Below, piece after piece: positions 9,337 through 18,438 of a DNA stretch of 43,890 nt (the first letter of the stretch is position 1; each line of letters starts with the position of its first letter). Under the pieces are notes generated by a model that was given only the letters and a program-made list of their open reading frames with translations, did no database searches and had not been told where the DNA came from. This stretch comes from Thermodesulfovibrio sp. N1. Its GTDB lineage: Bacteria; Nitrospirota; Thermodesulfovibrionia; Thermodesulfovibrionales; Thermodesulfovibrionaceae. Both the position numbers and the translations under genes were made by a program. The stretch spans positions 1-43,890 of the forward strand of contig NZ_MAVV01000011.1 of assembly GCF_001707915.1 (NCBI RefSeq). Reading direction: 5' to 3'.

Positions 9337-9354
9337 GATTGAGATTTGGAAGAT
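9337..9354 (+). repeat. 18-bp direct repeat, right copy
   Basis: Exact second copy of 8257-8274. In the frame of the DPM1-like gene it reads LRFGR then a stop, the same tail as that gene (RLRFGR stop). This suggests a duplicated gene end flanking an inserted segment. Confidence 0.65.
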
Positions 9355-9376
9355 AAAGAAGTGATATAATTTAAGT

Positions 9377-9544
9377 ATGTTCCAGTATGAAAAAGAATCA
9401 TTATTAAAAATTACCGAAAAATTGAAATCTGCCTTCTCAGAGAGGCTTAAAACTGTTGTGGTTTTTGGTTCAAGAGTAAGAGGAGATTTTGAAATCATTG
9501 ATAAAGAAAAAGCGGAAGATGCTCTAAATTTTGTTTTTACATGA
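9377..9544 (+). pseudogene. Truncated minimal nucleotidyltransferase (MNT) remnant
   Basis: A 55-codon frame begins MFQYEKESLLKITEKL and carries VVVFGSRVRGDF (28-38), the GSRxRGD active-site motif of MNT-type nucleotidyltransferases, which act as antitoxins of HEPN toxins. The conserved Asp-x-Asp that should follow is absent; the frame instead jumps to DKEKAEDALNFVFT and stops. The sequence is about half a normal MNT domain, so an internal deletion is likely. There is no ribosome-binding site. Whether it is expressed is unknown. Confidence 0.6.
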
Positions 9545-9573
9545 TAAAAAAATAAAGAAAATAATAACGCAAT

Positions 9574-10254
9574 ATGAACCCTAAATATAGAGAAAAAATT
9601 TACAGAAAATATGTTGAAATTCTGACAAAATATTCAGAAAAACCAAACGATAATCAAGAATATAAAAAACGAAAAAAACTCTATAATTTGAATTATAAAA
9701 AGTTTTTACCCTCTAATAGAGAATCTAAAATTCTTGAGTTAGGCTGTGGTAAAGGTTTTTTTCTTAAATATATCAAAGAAATGGGATATTCTAATATTCT
9801 GGGAATTGAAAAATCCGAATCGCAAATCTTACATGCCTTATTTGATGTAAAAAATTATATTGTTGAGGACGATATGTTTAATTATCTTCAAAACTGTTCT
9901 ATAGAATATGATATGATAGTGCTGTTTGATGAAATTTTAGAACTATTGGAATTAATTCATAAGAGACTTTCAAATAATGGAATACTTCTCATTGAGGTCC
10001 CTAATGCAAGTTCTCCGCTTTTTGGATCATTTGGAAGATATAGTGACTTTACTCATGAGGTAGGATTTACTCCGTTAAGTTTAAGGCAATTACTTTTAAC
10101 ATATAATTATGTTGATATAGAAGTTCATCCTGTAAAAGGAGTTTCTCCTTATGCAAGGATATTTTTCTTAATTGTAAACCGTATTTTACACTCAAGATTT
10201 ACAAGGCATATGTTTATAGAGGGCGAAATTTATGGAGTAGGAAAGAAAAAATGA
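9574..10254 (+). CDS. Class I SAM-dependent methyltransferase
   Basis: 226 residues with motif I ILELGCGKGFF (53-63) and the later block LIEVPNASSP-RYSDFTHEVGFTPLSLRQLL that is typical of methyltransferases placed next to glycosyltransferases. After VLFD the sequence runs straight into EILELLELIHKRL; relatives normally have about 8 more residues there (an 'IEH' segment), so a small in-frame deletion is suspected. It overlaps the next gene by ATGA. A sugar or lipid-linked glycan is a plausible substrate but is not shown. Confidence 0.8.
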   Translation: MNPKYREKIYRKYVEILTKYSEKPNDNQEYKKRKKLYNLNYKKFLPSNRESKILELGCGKGFFLKYIKEMGYSNILGIEKSESQILHALFDVKNYIVEDDMFNYLQNCSIEYDMIVLFDEILELLELIHKRLSNNGILLIEVPNASSPLFGSFGRYSDFTHEVGFTPLSLRQLLLTYNYVDIEVHPVKGVSPYARIFFLIVNRILHSRFTRHMFIEGEIYGVGKKK

Positions 10255-11220
10255 AAGAAAAACCTTTAATCTCTATTGCTTTGACTACTTATAACGGAGA
10301 AAAAATACTTACGAGAGTTTTTAAATTCGATAACTTCTCAAACTTATAAAAACATAGAAGTTATTGCATGTGATGACCAATCCACAGACAAAACTATTGA
10401 AATTTTAGAAGAATACTCTAAAAAAATGAATTTAAAATATTTCGCAAACAAAAGAAGATTAGGCGTGATTAAGAATTTTGAAAAAACTATAAACTTATGT
10501 AGTGGAAGTTTTATTGCTTTAGCAGACCAAGATGATATCTGGGTACCAGATAAAATAGACACGCTGTATAAAGAAATTATAGAAGATGATAGTATTCTCT
10601 GTATTCTTTCTGATGCATTTGTAATAAATGAAAATGGTAAATTAATTTTAGATAGTTTTATTAAATACATTGGCGTAGATAGAAATACTGACTTTAAAAG
10701 CTTTTTATTCGGGAGTAGATTCCCCGGATGTACTTTTATGATAAAAAGGAATTTAGTCAATTATGCTTTGCCTTTTCCTGATGATATATGTTGCCATGAT
10801 TGGTGGCTAAATATAGTAGCCTCTAAAAAAGGAAAGGTTAAGTTTTTAAATAAACCACTAATTTACTATAGAATTCATGGAGCAAACACTACTGGAGCTA
10901 TAAAAGCCTCGTTCATGGATTTACTAAATTTTTACTTACAAAAAGGTGGTAAATTTATGGAGGATCATCAAAAAATACTGTTAGCTACATTAGAAAGGCT
11001 CAAACCTGATTTAACATCAGAAGAAAATGAAGTAATAAAAGATTTGGTAAAATTTAATCAAAGAAAAGATAAATATATATCACCTTACGCTTTTTATATT
11101 TTTATTAAATATTTTAGATGGTTTGCTTCTGGAAAGAGTAAATTTTTAAAATTAATGTCTATGTTTTCTTCTTTAATTGGATATAAAACAGTTAAAAAAA
11201 TGACCTTCTTTTTAAAATGA
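10251..11220 (+). pseudogene. Glycosyltransferase family 2, frameshifted near the start
   Basis: The gene starts at ATG 10251 (ATGA overlap with the methyltransferase) and reads MKEKPLISIALTTYNGEK, then runs out of frame at an A6 run (10300-10305). Removing one A gives YLREFLNSITSQTYKNI, a seamless GT2 fold that continues to 11220 with CDDQSTDKT, ALADQDDIW and HDWWLN. The intact product would be about 322 residues and resembles rhamnosyltransferase-type GT2 enzymes. As given, only fragments are made; an internal ATG at 10426 would omit the nucleotide-binding strand. It overlaps the next gene by ATGA. Real mutation or sequence error cannot be separated here. Confidence 0.82.
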
Positions 11221-12290
11221 AAATCCTTCATCTAATCTACGATCACATTAACAATCCCTGGGTTGGTGGTGGAGGCGCTGTTAGAGTTTATGAAATTTAT
11301 AAAAGACTTGCTCCAAAGGGATATGATATAACCGTTGTTTCAGGAAAATATCCAGGTGCAAGGGATTATGAAGAGAATAGTATAAAGTTTAATTTTATTG
11401 GTAGCAGACAAAGTTATATAATCAGTGTTTTCTCTTATGCTTTTAATGTCATTAAATTTTTAAGAACTAATGCTAAAGAGTTTGATATCATCATAGAAGA
11501 TTTTGCTCCATGGAATCCTTTGTTTGCAAAATTTTTCCATAAAATAACTGTCTTGCAGGTCCATCATAAAGAAGGTTTTAATATTCTGAAAAAATATCTT
11601 TTGGCTGGCTTACCCTTTTATTTAATTGAAAAATTTTATCCTAAAATTTATTCTCATGTCATCGTTGTCAGTGAAAAAACAAGGGATAAATTTAAGCTAA
11701 AAGGAAAAGTAATTGCCAATGGAATCTCGGAACATCTATTATTTAAAGAAACTCGAATTGGCGATTATATTGCCTTTATTGGAAGAATTGATATTTATAA
11801 TAAGGGGTTGGATTTGCTTTTAAAGGCATGTGAAAAACTCGACATTCAGCTTAAGCTTGCAGGTAAGGGGAAGGATTTTAAAAAACTTATTTATTTAATT
11901 GAAAAATTTAATCTTTCCGACAGAGTTTCTTACTTGGGTTTTCTTTCAGAAAATGATAAAACATTATTTATTGCCAATTCCAGATTCCTTATTATGCCAT
12001 CTCGTTTTGAAGGACAAGGGATTGTTGCATTGGAGGCTGCGGCAATGGGTAAACCTCTGATAGTAAGTGATATACCTGAGCTAAGCTATGTTACAGAGAA
12101 TGGTTTTGGAATAAGTTTTCGTAGTGGTGATACAAATTCATTAAGGAAGGCGATTGAGTATTTATGGAACAATGAAAAACTAATTTTACAGATGGGTGAA
12201 AAAGGAAGACAGTTTGCAAAACAGTTTACATGGGACAGAATCGCAGAGGAATATGAAAATTATATAAATGAAATTTTGGATTTGTTATAA
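11217..12290 (+). CDS. Glycosyltransferase family 4
   Basis: 357-residue GT-B enzyme. The glycine-rich NPWVGGGGAVRVYEIYKRL (15-33) is the acceptor-domain loop; AFIGRIDIYNKGLDLLLKA and PSRFEGQGIVALEAAAMGKP (nucleotide-sugar binding EX7E) mark the second domain. It is translationally coupled to the preceding GT2 gene (ATGA). It belongs with the polysaccharide cluster; specificity unknown. Confidence 0.88.
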   Translation: MKILHLIYDHINNPWVGGGGAVRVYEIYKRLAPKGYDITVVSGKYPGARDYEENSIKFNFIGSRQSYIISVFSYAFNVIKFLRTNAKEFDIIIEDFAPWNPLFAKFFHKITVLQVHHKEGFNILKKYLLAGLPFYLIEKFYPKIYSHVIVVSEKTRDKFKLKGKVIANGISEHLLFKETRIGDYIAFIGRIDIYNKGLDLLLKACEKLDIQLKLAGKGKDFKKLIYLIEKFNLSDRVSYLGFLSENDKTLFIANSRFLIMPSRFEGQGIVALEAAAMGKPLIVSDIPELSYVTENGFGISFRSGDTNSLRKAIEYLWNNEKLILQMGEKGRQFAKQFTWDRIAEEYENYINEILDLL

Positions 12291-12322
12291 TAATTTCAAA
12301 TATGAAAATTTGGAGGTACAAC

Positions 12323-12520
12323 ATGATTAATGAAAAATATATTGTAGATGAAAAAGGAGAGACTATAGCTGTGATACTTGATATTTCAGAATATAGAAAA
12401 ATTCTTGAAGAACTTGAAGAATTAGAATCCATCAAAGCTTATGATATTGCAAAACAATCAGGTGATGAAGTTATACCCTTTGAACAGGCAATTATGGAAA
12501 TTGAACAAGTCAAAAGATGA
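12323..12520 (+). CDS. Antitoxin of a RelE-type module
   Basis: 65-residue acidic protein starting at ATG 12323, chosen because GGAGG lies 7 bases upstream (12312-12316); the longer frame from 12302 has no such site. The N-terminus EKYIVDEKGETIAVILDISEY resembles Phd/YefM- or RelB-like antitoxins that sit before RelE toxins, with a glutamate-rich helix behind. Its stop overlaps the toxin ATG by 4 bases. The subfamily is not certain. Confidence 0.75.
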   Translation: MINEKYIVDEKGETIAVILDISEYRKILEELEELESIKAYDIAKQSGDEVIPFEQAIMEIEQVKR

Positions 12521-12771
12521 GTTATAAACTTTTTATCTTACGAAGGGCACAAAAAGAACTATCCAAACTACCAGAAGATATATATGAAAAGATTAAGCAG
12601 GAAATATTTAAATTAAGTCAGAATCCTCAACCCATCGGAGCTAAAAAGCTGATTAATAGAGAAGGTTGGCGAATAAAAATCGGTAATTATAGAATAATTT
12701 ATGAAATTGACAAAGATAACCAAACCATCACCATACTCCATATTGGACATCGTAAAGATGTCTACAGGTAA
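12517..12771 (+). CDS. RelE/ParE-family toxin
   Basis: 84-residue basic protein with the RelE-fold pattern: an N-terminal helix RRAQKELSKLPEDIYEKI, then GWRIKIGNYRIIYEID and the C-terminal HIGHRKDVYR. In the RelE group such proteins cleave mRNA on the ribosome; ParE relatives poison gyrase. The C-terminal HRKDVY ending is more RelE-like. The module is inserted between the glycosyltransferase and flippase genes and runs in the same direction. Confidence 0.85.
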   Translation: MSYKLFILRRAQKELSKLPEDIYEKIKQEIFKLSQNPQPIGAKKLINREGWRIKIGNYRIIYEIDKDNQTITILHIGHRKDVYR

Positions 12772-12783
12772 AATATTTTTTAT

Positions 12784-13971
12784 ATGTTTAAAGACATTTC
12801 CTCGGTTACTTTTGCCTTTGTATATGTCAATATTCTTGGCTATGTTTTTCACTCTATTGTAAGCCGAAGCCTCGGACCTGCTGGATATGGCGAATTTATG
12901 GTGCTTTATTCCTTTATGCTTACAGTTGGTAATATAACCGCACTTTTGGCAACAGTAAGCATAAAAGTCATAGTTGAAAACTTTACGCAAAGATTTGAAT
13001 ATTTAAGGTCTTTAAGAATTCTTGGATTAACAGCAGGTTTATTTTCTGCAATTTCAGTGAGTCTATTCGCCCCCTATCTGAAAACTTTTCTCAATGTAGG
13101 TTATATTTACTATTTTTACATAATTGCCTTTGTATGGCTTGGTATGTTTATGCTTGCAGTTGAAAGAAGTTTTCTACAATCTACAGGAAAATTCCCTCTT
13201 TTTGCCTTTTCTTCAGCCTTAGAATTGACAATTAGATTAATTTTCGCTATCACTATAATTTATGCGGGATTTAAAATCGGCGGGGTTCTCTTTTCTTCTT
13301 TTGTGGGGATTTTCACAGTATTAATCATTCTTCTTTTAATCGATGGAGCATTAACAGGTAGACTCGCAAGATTAAACATTAAGAAAATAATTACTATTGC
13401 TCTTTATGCATCTCCTTCTGGTTTTTTCGTATATGCTGATGATATTTTTATTAGAAGAATATTTGATGAACACACTGCAGGACTTTTTGCTTCTGTATCA
13501 ATTGTCGGGAAAGTGCTTGTCTGGTTTACTCTGGCTATGCTCGGGATATATTTCCCTAAATTTGTTCATTCTAAAGGTACCGAAGGTTTAAAAAAATTTA
13601 TTTTACAAATGGTTGGAATAATAATTATAGCGCAAATAATAGGTCAAATTTTTATTTTTATTGTAGGAAAACCTTTGTTCCTGTTGCTTTTTGGGAAAAA
13701 ATTTGAGTTAGCAGTGCCCTTTTTGCCTTATTATTTTTTTTCAGTGCTACCTCTTTTGTTCAGTTTGGTTTTTATAAGTCTGGCAACAGCCTTTGAAAAA
13801 TATATCTATTTGATTTACATTCACCTGTTATGTTTTTATAGTGGGTTTATTTTATTCAAGTTTGGCAGTATTTTTGACTATTTGACTTATATTTTTTGTT
13901 TAAATGGTAGTTTTGTTTTATTATATTTTTGGACATTAAGTAAATTAATATGGAGAAAACATGCAGTATAA
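12784..13971 (+). CDS. Polysaccharide flippase (Wzx/MATE-like, oligosaccharide exporter)
   Basis: 395-residue multi-pass membrane protein, with about 11-12 hydrophobic segments. The N-terminal SRSLGPAGYGEFMVLYSFM (residues 26-44) is the standard Wzx/PST motif. It would flip undecaprenyl-linked oligosaccharide to the periplasm for the cluster's glycosyltransferases. It starts 12 bases after the RelE-type toxin gene and overlaps truD by 11 bases. Confidence 0.85.
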   Translation: MFKDISSVTFAFVYVNILGYVFHSIVSRSLGPAGYGEFMVLYSFMLTVGNITALLATVSIKVIVENFTQRFEYLRSLRILGLTAGLFSAISVSLFAPYLKTFLNVGYIYYFYIIAFVWLGMFMLAVERSFLQSTGKFPLFAFSSALELTIRLIFAITIIYAGFKIGGVLFSSFVGIFTVLIILLLIDGALTGRLARLNIKKIITIALYASPSGFFVYADDIFIRRIFDEHTAGLFASVSIVGKVLVWFTLAMLGIYFPKFVHSKGTEGLKKFILQMVGIIIIAQIIGQIFIFIVGKPLFLLLFGKKFELAVPFLPYYFFSVLPLLFSLVFISLATAFEKYIYLIYIHLLCFYSGFILFKFGSIFDYLTYIFCLNGSFVLLYFWTLSKLIWRKHAV

Positions 13972-15151
13972 AATAAAAGTAAAACCCGAAGACTTTTATG
14001 TTAAAGAGATAATATCTTTACCAATCAAAGATAAAGGTCAGTACGGAGTTTTTATTCTTAAAAAAAGAGGATGGAATACTGTTGATATTTTAAAAAGAAT
14101 TGGGAAAAACTTAGGAATTCCATTCCGCAATATTTCCTACGGAGGTAAAAAAGACAGACATGCCCTCACTGAACAGTTTATCACAATTAAAAATATAAAA
14201 AAGAAAATCCTCTTTAAAAATGATAATTATTTACTTCAACCTGTCGGATTTTCTGAGGAGCCTATGGATCCGAGGCATATCATAGGGAATGAATTTAAAA
14301 TCGTGATAAGGTCTATTTCACAGAAAGCTGAAGAATTTCTTTATTCCCCTCTTCAAAGTATAGAAAAATACGGGTTTATTAATTACTTTGATGACCAAAG
14401 ATTTGGTAGTTTTGATCCAAAACAGGGCTTTATTGGAGAAAAAATTATTAAGGGTCATTACAATGGAGCTTTAAAAATATATTTAACCCACATTTATCCT
14501 GAAGATAAAAAAGAAGCCAGAGAAAGAAAAAATTTTTTATTTGAAAACTGGGGAAATTGGCAGAAGTGTTTAAGTGTAGCAAAAACCCAAATGGAAAATT
14601 TTGCTTTTAATCATCTGATTGAAAACTCCAAAGATTATTTAACAATTTTAAGAAAAATTCCAAAAGAGGAAATGTCAATGTTTTTTTCTGCCTATCAGAG
14701 TTTTCTATGGAATGAAACTGTAAGACGTCTTTTAGTGACTTTGCTATCCGATGAAGAAATTATTGTTCATAAAGGTATCGTAGGAGATTATATTTTTTTC
14801 AATGAAATCGACAAAGAAAAGTTCGGTTACTTAGTGAAACTGCAAATTCCTACAGCATCATCAAAATTAAAAATGCCTGATGAAATAACTGAAAAAATAT
14901 ATAAAAATATATTAAATGAAAGAGAAGTTAAGCCTTCGATGTTCAATCTAAAAAAAATAAGACAGGCTTTTTTCAAATCCGTTAAAAGGAATATTCTTGT
15001 TAAACCTGAATCATTTAAATATACCATTGAAGATGACGAAGTTTATGAAAACAGAAGTAAAATAACCCTCTCCTTTTTCCTTCCAAGAGGTAGCTATGCA
15101 ACAATGCTTATTAAAAGAATTTTTGCCAAAAAACCTCAGAGGAGGCAATAA
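13961..15151 (+). CDS. truD: tRNA pseudouridine(13) synthase TruD
   Basis: 396-residue TruD-family enzyme that makes pseudouridine 13 in tRNA. The catalytic motif GGKKDRHALTEQ (61-72) carries the nucleophilic Asp65. Further family blocks are VKPEDFYVKEI at the start, YFDDQRFGSF in the middle and FLPRGSYATMLIKRIF at the end. It overlaps the flippase gene by 11 bases, an arrangement without obvious functional link. Confidence 0.93.
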   Translation: MQYKIKVKPEDFYVKEIISLPIKDKGQYGVFILKKRGWNTVDILKRIGKNLGIPFRNISYGGKKDRHALTEQFITIKNIKKKILFKNDNYLLQPVGFSEEPMDPRHIIGNEFKIVIRSISQKAEEFLYSPLQSIEKYGFINYFDDQRFGSFDPKQGFIGEKIIKGHYNGALKIYLTHIYPEDKKEARERKNFLFENWGNWQKCLSVAKTQMENFAFNHLIENSKDYLTILRKIPKEEMSMFFSAYQSFLWNETVRRLLVTLLSDEEIIVHKGIVGDYIFFNEIDKEKFGYLVKLQIPTASSKLKMPDEITEKIYKNILNEREVKPSMFNLKKIRQAFFKSVKRNILVKPESFKYTIEDDEVYENRSKITLSFFLPRGSYATMLIKRIFAKKPQRRQ

Positions 15152-15152
15152 A

Positions 15153-15569
15153 ATGCCATATTTTGTTGTCCATGAACACCATGCAAGAAATTTGCATTTT
15201 GATTTAAGATTGGAAAAAGATGGGGTTCTTAAATCTTGGGCACTTCCTAAGGGACCATCAATGAATCCTGCAGATAAGAGACTTGCTATTATGGTTGAAG
15301 ATCATCCCTTAGATTACGGAGATTTTGAAGGATTTATCCCTGAAGGACATTACGGAGCAGGTAAGGTATATATATGGGATAAAGGTGAATACAATACTGT
15401 AAAAGGCTCTATCGAGGAAGGACAGTGGGAAATTAATATGGAAGGGAACATTCTCAAAGGAAATTTTGTTTTACTAAAACTTAAAGGAAGAGCTGACCAG
15501 TGGCTTTTTATCAAAAAAAAGGACAAATTTGCCGATCACAATTTTAAATTGTTTTACAGAAAATCCTGA
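15153..15569 (+). CDS. Stand-alone LigD-type 3'-phosphoesterase domain
   Basis: 138 residues from ATG 15153, chosen because GGAGG lies 7 bases upstream (15141-15145). The protein consists of only the phosphoesterase domain of LigD, which trims 3' ends (ribonucleotide, phosphate) before strand joining. Metal and phosphate ligands are visible: HEHHARNLHFDLRLE (7-21) with His9, His15, Asp17, then VEDHPLDYGDFEG and GHYGAGKVYIWDKG. No polymerase or ligase domain, and no Ku gene, is in the window. It starts immediately after truD. Confidence 0.9.
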   Translation: MPYFVVHEHHARNLHFDLRLEKDGVLKSWALPKGPSMNPADKRLAIMVEDHPLDYGDFEGFIPEGHYGAGKVYIWDKGEYNTVKGSIEEGQWEINMEGNILKGNFVLLKLKGRADQWLFIKKKDKFADHNFKLFYRKS

Positions 15570-15628
15570 TTTTTAAAAAACTTGACTTTCAAAATATCAA
15601 AGGGAAAACATAGGGAATAAAGATGTAG

Positions 15629-16450
15629 ATGGAGCTAAAAGAACTAAATAAAACAGGAGTAAAAATTCCAGCAATAGGCATAGGAACCTGGGGAATTGGG
15701 GGATATTTAACTCCTGATTACTCAAAAGATGAAGAAGCAGTAAAGGCTTTAAAAAAAGGGATTGAACTGGGAATGTACTTAATTGATACAGCAGAGATGT
15801 ATGGAAGAGGACACAGTGAAGAAATTGTTGGAGAGGCTATAAAATATTTTCCCCGAGAAAAAGTTTTTATAGTAACTAAGGTTTTACCAGAAAATTTAAG
15901 ATACAATGATTTAATTAATTCTTTCCAAAAAAGCTTAAGAAGACTAAATACAGACTATATTGATCTTTATCTTATCCATGCTCCAAATCCAAATATTCCA
16001 CTTAAAGAAACAATGAGCGCTATGGAAAAACTTGTAGAAGAAGGAATTTTAAAATTTATTGGTGTAAGTAATTTTAATATCTTTCAAATTGAGGAGGCAA
16101 AAAAATATCTTAGAAGAACAGATATTGTTGTAAATCAAGTAGAATATAGCCTTGTTGACAGAAGGATTGAAAGAGATTTACTTCCATACTGTTTAAAAAA
16201 TAATATTACTGTAATGGCTTATTGTCCTCTTGCAAGAGGAATACTACCTAAAAATGAGCTTCTTAAACAGATAGGCATTAAATATGGTAAAACAGCAGCC
16301 CAAGTAGCCCTTAACTGGTTAATTCAGAAAGAAAATGTTGTTGCAATACCAAAGGCTTTAAATACAGAACACCTTAAAGAAAATGCTCAGGCTACTGGTT
16401 GGAGATTGACAGAGGAAGATTTACAATTGATAAACAAACATTTTAAATGA
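15629..16450 (+). CDS. Aldo/keto reductase
   Basis: 273-residue cytosolic NADPH-dependent reductase of the AKR fold. The catalytic tetrad is complete: Asp53 and Tyr58 (DTAEMYGRGHSE), Lys84 (VTKVLP) and His117 (YLIHAP). It also shows VNQVEYSLVDRR and the coenzyme-binding IPKA near the C-terminus. Substrate is unknown. The TGA stop overlaps the next gene's ATG by 4 bases. Confidence 0.92.
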   Translation: MELKELNKTGVKIPAIGIGTWGIGGYLTPDYSKDEEAVKALKKGIELGMYLIDTAEMYGRGHSEEIVGEAIKYFPREKVFIVTKVLPENLRYNDLINSFQKSLRRLNTDYIDLYLIHAPNPNIPLKETMSAMEKLVEEGILKFIGVSNFNIFQIEEAKKYLRRTDIVVNQVEYSLVDRRIERDLLPYCLKNNITVMAYCPLARGILPKNELLKQIGIKYGKTAAQVALNWLIQKENVVAIPKALNTEHLKENAQATGWRLTEEDLQLINKHFK

Positions 16451-17422
16451 GACTTCCTATCTATTTTTATAAGGGTGATCCACATAAGTTCGCTGTAGTA
16501 TTTATACATGGACTTGGCATGGATAGTTCAATATGGATTTCTCCTTCAGAGACAAGAATACTTGGTGGAGCTTTTCCATTAAGTACACTCACAAGAAATG
16601 AACCTCAAACAATAAAGCTTTATCAAAAGCCTACAGTTTTGCCTGAAAAGTTTACAATTGGGGATACATTTCCTCTTACTACATCTTTTAATGACTTAAA
16701 AGAAAAAGGATATTCAGTGATAACATGGTCGCAGAAAAAACTTCTTGGGTCTGTTTATAATGCTATAGAGGAACTTAAATATGTAGTTAATTTTAGCAAT
16801 CTTTTTACCCGCAAAGGAATTGTTTTAATAGGACATAGTAGAGGAGGACTTATTGCAAGAAAATTTATTGAAAAATCTAATGGAATCAAAGCATTGATAA
16901 CTATTGCAACCCCTCATAAAGGAAGTACAATGGCAAAATGGGTTGAATATATATCTAATTTACCTGATTTATTAAAACCGATTTTTAAAATCTTACCTAA
17001 AGAGAAAATCTTAACAAAGATATCAGATTTTTTGAAAAGTGAAGCAGTAAAAAGAACTTTTACCTAATTCTTCTTTTATATGTTCCCTTAAAAAAATTGA
17101 AAATGTAAGATATTTTTGTCTCGCCGGAGAAAATCCTAATCTTTTAAATATATATCAGTGGAAGTTAAAAAAAGAAAATGATTTATTTATTCTTACCCCT
17201 GAGAAGGTTTTTTCTTTCCCTAAATCTTTTATTTCTTTGTTACCAGAAAAACTAATTCCGAAAGAATGGATAAATGGAGATGGTTTAGTATCTGTAGAAA
17301 GTTCTTTAATTGATGAAAAATTTTGTAGAATCTTCTATGTTAATCATGCTGAAATTATTATAAACTCTGAAGTTAGAAGCTACATTTTAAATATCGTTGA
17401 AAGCCTTCAAAATGAAAATTAA
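16447..17422 (+). pseudogene. Lipase-like alpha/beta hydrolase, frameshifted
   Basis: The first frame (16447-17067) gives FIHGLGMDS (19-27, oxyanion hole) and GHSRGG (129-134, nucleophile Ser131). It stops after VKRTFT. Deleting one A from the A5 run at 17049-17053 gives VKELLPNSSFICSLKKI and continues to 17422, supplying the probable Asp (NGDGLVS) and His (VNHAE) of the triad. The restored protein is about 324 residues; the truncated one lacks two triad residues. Fold and triad suggest an esterase or lipase. It meets the minus-strand gene downstream with a 4-base overlap. Confidence 0.8.
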
Positions 17423-18381
17423 CTACATTTTTCTGAAACAAATTTTTTAACAATGCTTAATGCCTTTTTTCTATTTGTAAATCTGATCTGTCTATAAAGT
17501 TTATCACAATCTTGAAAATCAAGCCTATTTACCAACTGCACCGCTTTAATCTCATCTAAAATATGCGGAGCTTTGTTTTCTTTTGTTGGAATCATTTCTT
17601 CCTTCTCAATAATCATTATGTAAATTAAAGCCCTTGCTGATAGAATATTTTCTAATTCTTCATTTTCCTTTACACCATATATATATCTAATCGTAAGAAG
17701 GTCTCCAGGCGGAAATATCCATCTCTTACCAGTGATATTTTTTACAATTTCTTCTAAGGTAAAAACTGTTGATATATTTAAATTTTTTAATTTTTCACAA
17801 AGATATTTCTTAAAATACTGATGAATGGCACCTGCTTCAATAAATACTCTTCCTTTGTCAGGCAAAGATTTTAAAACTGCTTCAGCTCTTAAAATATCAC
17901 GGAAACGGAATCTTTCAGCATCAGCTTTAGCGAATACCTTAACAGCCTCTACAACTTCCTGAAAATTGCTATTTATTGATATTTCATAAAAATCAATTAA
18001 AGCCTTTGAAGCCTTTTTCTCTATTGCATATACTTCTTTAAGCTCAGGATTTAATTCAACATCTTTTGGTGTTCTGCCTTCTAAAAACATATTATGTATA
18101 TATAAAAGCCTTTCCATATAAGGTTCAATCTGCAAGATCTTTTTTCCTTCTTTAAAAAGACTCTGAAGAATTCGAAAAAATCGAAATGAAAAATTTGGAA
18201 AATCAAACATTTCTTCTATTAGATAATCTTCAATAGAAATTTCTCCCTTTAACATTTTCTCAAATAATAAGTTTGGTGCTTCTTCGAGAATGATTACATC
18301 ACTTTGTCGCATTATTTTTTCTAAAATTGGTAAAGTCTCTACCCTATGATAAGAAAAAATTATTGTAATTTGCTGTTCCAT
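17419..18381 (-). CDS. Hypothetical protein, possibly of the TIKI/TraB fold
   Basis: 320 residues, soluble, no signal peptide. I do not recognise the family with certainty. Near the start IIFSYHRVETLP leads to VIILEEAP; later blocks are KKILQIEPYMERL and GRVFIEAGAIHQYF. The order His near an N-terminal strand, acidic strand end (EE), EPY-E and a late GA-H motif loosely resembles TraB/PrgY/TIKI-type putative metalloproteases or haem-binding proteins. This is a pattern guess. It is divergent from sixA, 57 bases apart. Confidence 0.55.
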   Translation of the reverse strand: MEQQITIIFSYHRVETLPILEKIMRQSDVIILEEAPNLLFEKMLKGEISIEDYLIEEMFDFPNFSFRFFRILQSLFKEGKKILQIEPYMERLLYIHNMFLEGRTPKDVELNPELKEVYAIEKKASKALIDFYEISINSNFQEVVEAVKVFAKADAERFRFRDILRAEAVLKSLPDKGRVFIEAGAIHQYFKKYLCEKLKNLNISTVFTLEEIVKNITGKRWIFPPGDLLTIRYIYGVKENEELENILSARALIYIMIIEKEEMIPTKENKAPHILDEIKAVQLVNRLDFQDCDKLYRQIRFTNRKKALSIVKKFVSEKCS

Positions 18382-18438
18382 ACTCTATGTTATAATTTTT
18401 TGGGAAGACAATCAAAAAAATATCCGGGAGGTGTAAAT

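Noticed and set aside
10300-10305. Programmed or transcriptional slippage in the GT2 gene
   Set aside because: A6 is short for efficient slippage and there is no stimulatory structure I can see; a mutation or sequencing error is simpler, though not excluded.
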